From Rhodococcus jostii RHA1 (GTDB lineage Bacteria; Actinomycetota; Actinomycetes; Mycobacteriales; Mycobacteriaceae), in the NCBI RefSeq assembly GCF_000014565.1, contig NC_008268.1:3224001-3288000 (forward strand): DNA of 64,000 nt, in the 5' to 3' direction. The notes beneath the pieces were generated by a model that was not told where the DNA came from, did not search any database, and was given only the letters and a program-made list of their open reading frames with translations. The position numbers and the translations under genes were made by a program. Position 1 is the stretch's first letter; each line of letters starts with the position of its first letter. Shown here in pieces: positions 61,219-64,000 of the stretch.

Positions 61219-62496
61219 GTGTCCAAGGAAATATTCGCCACCGACTTGTTCCAGCCGATCACGTTGCGGTCCGGGCAATTGCTGCCCAACCGGATTGCGA
61301 AGGCCGCGATGGAGGAGGGGATGGCCGCCATGGGGCAGCTGCCCACCGAGGGGCTGATCGAGTTGTATCGCCGGTGGGGCGCCGGCGGGGCCGGCGTGCT
61401 GATCACGGGGAACGTGATGGTGCACGCGGAGGCGCTCACCGGCCCCGGGGGGGTGGTGCTCGACGAGGGTTCGCCGCTGGGACCGTTTGCCGCCTGGGCG
61501 AAGGCGGGGAAGGCCGGCGGTGCCGCCATGTGGATGCAGATCAGCCACCCCGGTCGGCAGATCCAGGCGAACATGCCCGGTGTCATCTGGGGGCCGTCCG
61601 AAAAGGCGGTGGACGTCGGCAAGCACTCGAAGAACTTCGGTCGTCCTACCGCCATGACACCGCAGCAGATCCACGACACCGTGGCCCGCTTCGCGACCAC
61701 CGCGCGGCGAGCGGAAGCGGCCGGATTCGACGGTGTCGAGATTCACGCCGCACACGGCTACCTGCTGTCGCAGTTTCTCTCGCCGCTGGTCAACACCCGC
61801 ACCGACGAGTGGGGTGGTTCACTCGAGAATCGGGCGCGAATGCTCCTCGACATCGTGCGGGAGGTGCGCTCACAGGTCTCGCCCACCTTCGCGGTCGCGG
61901 TCAAACTCAACTCTGCCGATTTCCAACGCGGCGGGTTCGACGCCGCCGACGCCCGCACCGTGATCGCCATGCTGGCCCCACTCGGCGTCGACCTGGTCGA
62001 GATCTCCGGCGGTAGCTACGAAAGCCCGGCGATGTCCGGGCGCCCGGTGGACGGGCGCACCGCGGCCCGGGAAGCCTACTTCCTGGAACTGGCGGCCGAA
62101 CTGGCCCAGAACAGCCCCGTACCGCTCATGCTGACCGGGGGAATCACCCGCCGCGAGACCGCGGAGCACGTACTCGCCAACAACGTCGCACTCGTCGGCA
62201 TCGGCACCGCCCTCGCCGTCACCCCCGATCTGCCGGCGCGCTGGCGCGCGGGAACCGACGCCACGGCGTCGCTCAAGCCGGTCACGTGGAAGGACAAGCC
62301 GCTGGCGTCCCTCGCCGGCATGGGCATGGTGCGCTATCAGCTGCGCCGGTTGGCCCGCGGGAAGCAGCCCGCGGTCGGCGTCGGCCCGGCCCGCGCTCTC
62401 GTCGCCGATCAGCTGGTCAAACGCCGCGCGCTCCGGCAGTACTCGAAGTGGCTCGCTTCCCAGCCGCGCAGCGAGACCGGCGCCTCCCGCGTGTGA
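61219..62496 (+). CDS. NADH:flavin oxidoreductase, old yellow enzyme family
   Basis: A 425-residue FMN enzyme starting at GTG 61219. LPNRIAKAAMEEGMAAMGQL is the N-terminal signature, MQISHPGRQIQANMPG the next strand, GFDGVEIHAAHGYLLSQFLS and PLVNTRTDEWGGSLENRARM the active-site strand and OYE motif, and MLTGGITRRETAEHVLANNV the FMN phosphate strand. A C-terminal extension of about 80 residues (PARALVADQLVKRRALRQYS) is specific to a subgroup. It reduces activated double bonds, perhaps a 2-enoate or enone in the same regulon. Confidence 0.92.
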   Translation: MSKEIFATDLFQPITLRSGQLLPNRIAKAAMEEGMAAMGQLPTEGLIELYRRWGAGGAGVLITGNVMVHAEALTGPGGVVLDEGSPLGPFAAWAKAGKAGGAAMWMQISHPGRQIQANMPGVIWGPSEKAVDVGKHSKNFGRPTAMTPQQIHDTVARFATTARRAEAAGFDGVEIHAAHGYLLSQFLSPLVNTRTDEWGGSLENRARMLLDIVREVRSQVSPTFAVAVKLNSADFQRGGFDAADARTVIAMLAPLGVDLVEISGGSYESPAMSGRPVDGRTAAREAYFLELAAELAQNSPVPLMLTGGITRRETAEHVLANNVALVGIGTALAVTPDLPARWRAGTDATASLKPVTWKDKPLASLAGMGMVRYQLRRLARGKQPAVGVGPARALVADQLVKRRALRQYSKWLASQPRSETGASRV

Positions 62497-62603
62497 TCCC
62501 GCGCTTACCTCTCCATCCAGCGCGGCGAACCTTCCACTACTCCGCGCCCTGCCCCTCGCGGCAAAGGCATCCACCTGTTGACGCGCGCACACCACCCGCA
62601 TAA

Positions 62604-62619
62604 TGTAAGCAGTGTGCAC
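62604..62619. promoter_or_regulatory. TetR operator before the DJ-1-like gene (site 6)
   Basis: TGTAAGCAGTGTGCAC at 62604-62619 is close to the left site at 60458-60471. A GTTGAC half-site lies upstream at 62577-62582. The ATG of the DJ-1-like gene is 70 bases downstream. Confidence 0.65.
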
Positions 62620-62689
62620 ATTCGGCGGTGTGCCGAGACCGAAACCATCCCACGTGGCCCGTTGACGCCCCGTTCGAGAGGAACACATC

Positions 62690-63415
62690 ATGACGAAGGT
62701 CCTATTCGTAGTAACCGCAGCCGACCGGTGGACCCTCAACGACGGCACCGTGCATCCCTCGGGGTACTGGGCCGAGGAGCTCGCGGTGCCCCACCGCATC
62801 TTCACCGAAGCCGGATGGGACATCACCGTGGCCACCCCCGGCGGCAAGGCACCGACGCTCGATCAGCTCAGCCTCGGCATTTCCGGGGGAATGCCGTGGA
62901 AACGCCGCGATGTGAAGAACTACCTCGACAGCATCGCCGACGTACTCTCCCACCCGGCGTCGCTGGATTCGGTGGATTCGGACGAATACGACCTGGTGTT
63001 CTACCCGGGCGGTCACGGCCCGATGGAGGATCTCGCCTACGACAAGACCTCCGGCGAATTGCTGTCCCACCGTCTGGCATCGGGTAAACCGCTGGCCCTG
63101 CTGTGCCACGCGCCGGCCGCGGTCCTGGCCGCAACCAACCCCGACGGCACCTCGGCCTTCGCCGGTTACCGAATGACCGGGCTGTCCAACCGCGAAGAAC
63201 TGCTGAACCGATTCGCCAAGAAGGCGCCGTGGCTGTTGGAGGACAAACTGAAAGAAGTTGGCGCCGAGTACTCCAAAGGACTGATCCCGCTGCGCCCACA
63301 TGTGGTCGTCGACCGCAACCTCTACACCGGTCAGAACCCGCAGTCCTCGGAGAAACTGGCCACCCAGCTCGTCGACGTTGTTGTCGGCGCCGCGAAAGGC
63401 TCCGCGACCGGGTAG
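62690..63415 (+). CDS. DJ-1/PfpI-type glutamine-amidotransferase-fold protein (Hsp31-like)
   Basis: A 241-residue protein of the DJ-1/PfpI superfamily, Hsp31-like group. KVLFVVTAADRWTLNDG at the start, FYPGGHGPMEDL in the middle with the Glu-adjacent loop, and the nucleophilic elbow ALLCHAPAAV with the reactive Cys and His are present. Members are glyoxalase III, chaperone or deglycase-like enzymes acting on reactive carbonyls. A TetR-regulon site precedes it, so it may detoxify a carbonyl formed in this pathway. GAGAGGAACACATC is the ribosome site. Confidence 0.88.
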   Translation: MTKVLFVVTAADRWTLNDGTVHPSGYWAEELAVPHRIFTEAGWDITVATPGGKAPTLDQLSLGISGGMPWKRRDVKNYLDSIADVLSHPASLDSVDSDEYDLVFYPGGHGPMEDLAYDKTSGELLSHRLASGKPLALLCHAPAAVLAATNPDGTSAFAGYRMTGLSNREELLNRFAKKAPWLLEDKLKEVGAEYSKGLIPLRPHVVVDRNLYTGQNPQSSEKLATQLVDVVVGAAKGSATG

Positions 63416-63636
63416 GGCCGTCGTGCTCGCATCTCGGTGTCGGCCTGGTGCCGAGCATTTCCCGACTGCCGCGGAGCGATTGTGGGCACTGGCGTCATCG
63501 TGCATCCAGTCGCCGGTGTGTGCGCCGCCGATCTCGAGTACTGGGTTCTCCCCGTCACCACCAATGGGATCGGCTCGCCCGTGCACCGGCCGGGGGATCG
63601 GTGCGGCGCTGGTTGCAGCCGTCCCCGAGGCGTTCT

Positions 63637-64000
63637 TCACTCGTCGTCCATGGTTTCGCCCAGCGGCTCCTTGAGCGCAATCAGGCAGGCCGTGCTGAGG
63701 ACGGCGAGGGCAGAGAGGAACCCGGCGATGCCCGCCTTGCCGAAGGCGTCGACCAACCGGTCGGCGAGGAGCAGGGGCACGGCACCGCCGAGGATGCCGG
63801 CCAGGTTGTATGCCATGCCGGCACCGCTGTAGCGGTAGCGGGCATGGAACAGCTCGGGCAGGTAGGCGGCGGCCGGACCGTAGGGGATGCCGAGGGTGAT
63901 CATCAGCACCGCCATCGCGATGAAGAACGAGACCGCGTTGCCGGGCTGCATGACCGCGAAGGCGAGCGGTCCGGCGACGATGCCGAAGCAGGTGCCGGTG
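63637..64000 (-). CDS. MFS transporter, C-terminal end (5' part outside window)
   Basis: About 121 codons of a transporter continue open to the window edge. Visible are AVSFFIAMAVLMITLGIPYG, PAAAYLPELFHARYRYSGAG with the Arg-rich motif of the metabolite:H+ symporter type (ELFHARYRYSG), and GFLSALAVLSTACLIAL. The substrate cannot be told. It faces the DJ-1-like gene tail to tail. Confidence 0.85.
   Translation of the reverse strand, partial: TGTCFGIVAGPLAFAVMQPGNAVSFFIAMAVLMITLGIPYGPAAAYLPELFHARYRYSGAGMAYNLAGILGGAVPLLLADRLVDAFGKAGIAGFLSALAVLSTACLIALKEPLGETMDDE

Noticed and set aside
1..64000. tRNA, rRNA or riboswitch genes
   Set aside because: No cloverleaf, rRNA signature or known riboswitch core was recognised on reading both strands; a covariance-model search was not possible here.

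Overview
The window looks like a chromosome or megaplasmid segment of a high-GC actinomycete, most probably a Rhodococcus (R. opacus / jostii / wratislaviensis type) or a close mycolic-acid relative. The reasons are the dense catabolic gene content, the many TetR/IclR/AraC/PucR regulators, acyl-CoA dehydrogenase pairs, GabD2-type and mycobacterial-style proteins (a VirS-like AraC regulator, NudC and DUF2029 mannosyltransferase remnants), frequent ATGA start/stop overlaps and GTG starts. I recognise no rRNA, tRNA or CRISPR array. Family names come from motif and sequence recognition, not from database searches.

Layout. 0-6.2 kb: end of an old-yellow-enzyme gene, an ArsR/SRPBCC pair, then a TetR-controlled operon (MHS-type transporter, Gfo/Idh/MocA dehydrogenase, type II dehydroquinase, TIM-barrel isomerase/dehydratase) that fits quinate/shikimate-like hydroaromatic catabolism. 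6.3-15.3 kb: glycosyltransferase remnant, a large membrane Ser/Thr kinase, TetR / DUF2236 oxygenase divergon, DinB-like protein, an acyl-CoA dehydrogenase pair and its divergent IclR regulator. 15.4-24.8 kb: a probably acquired island of visibly lower GC, with IS1634-type and IS3-type remnants in and around it. It carries a Baeyer-Villiger-type monooxygenase, a co-translated Dabb protein, an SMP-30 lactonase, an aldehyde dehydrogenase, a CaiB CoA-transferase, a 4-OT-like tautomerase and an enoyl-CoA hydratase. Together these suggest ketone to lactone to hydroxyacid to aldehyde/acid to CoA ester to beta-oxidation. 25-29.2 kb: a beta-propeller lipoprotein and a chromate resistance operon (split chrB, chrA) with palindromic operators. 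29.4-35.6 kb: P450/TetR divergon sharing a 30-bp perfect palindrome, and a PucR-type regulator divergent from an aldehyde dehydrogenase-SDR pair. 36-43 kb: formaldehyde dehydrogenase, small monooxygenase-like protein, MerR regulator, P450 and SDR remnants, an LLM flavin oxidoreductase, and a Pro/Ala-rich membrane protein with 21-bp tandem repeats. 43.3-46.3 kb: a frameshifted Tn3-family transposase.

46.9-63.4 kb is a second catabolic block. A VirS-like AraC regulator faces an acyl-CoA dehydrogenase-SDR-phosphotransferase operon. Then come two closely related TetR genes and a set of enzymes: saccharopine-dehydrogenase-like, DUF3533 membrane protein, HSL-type esterase, quinone oxidoreductase, GabD2-like dehydrogenase, acetoacetate-decarboxylase-like, OYE and DJ-1/PfpI. 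A TGTAAGC-containing motif recurs in front of both TetR genes, the decarboxylase operon, the OYE gene and the DJ-1 gene, so this block is probably one regulon. The window ends inside an MFS transporter.
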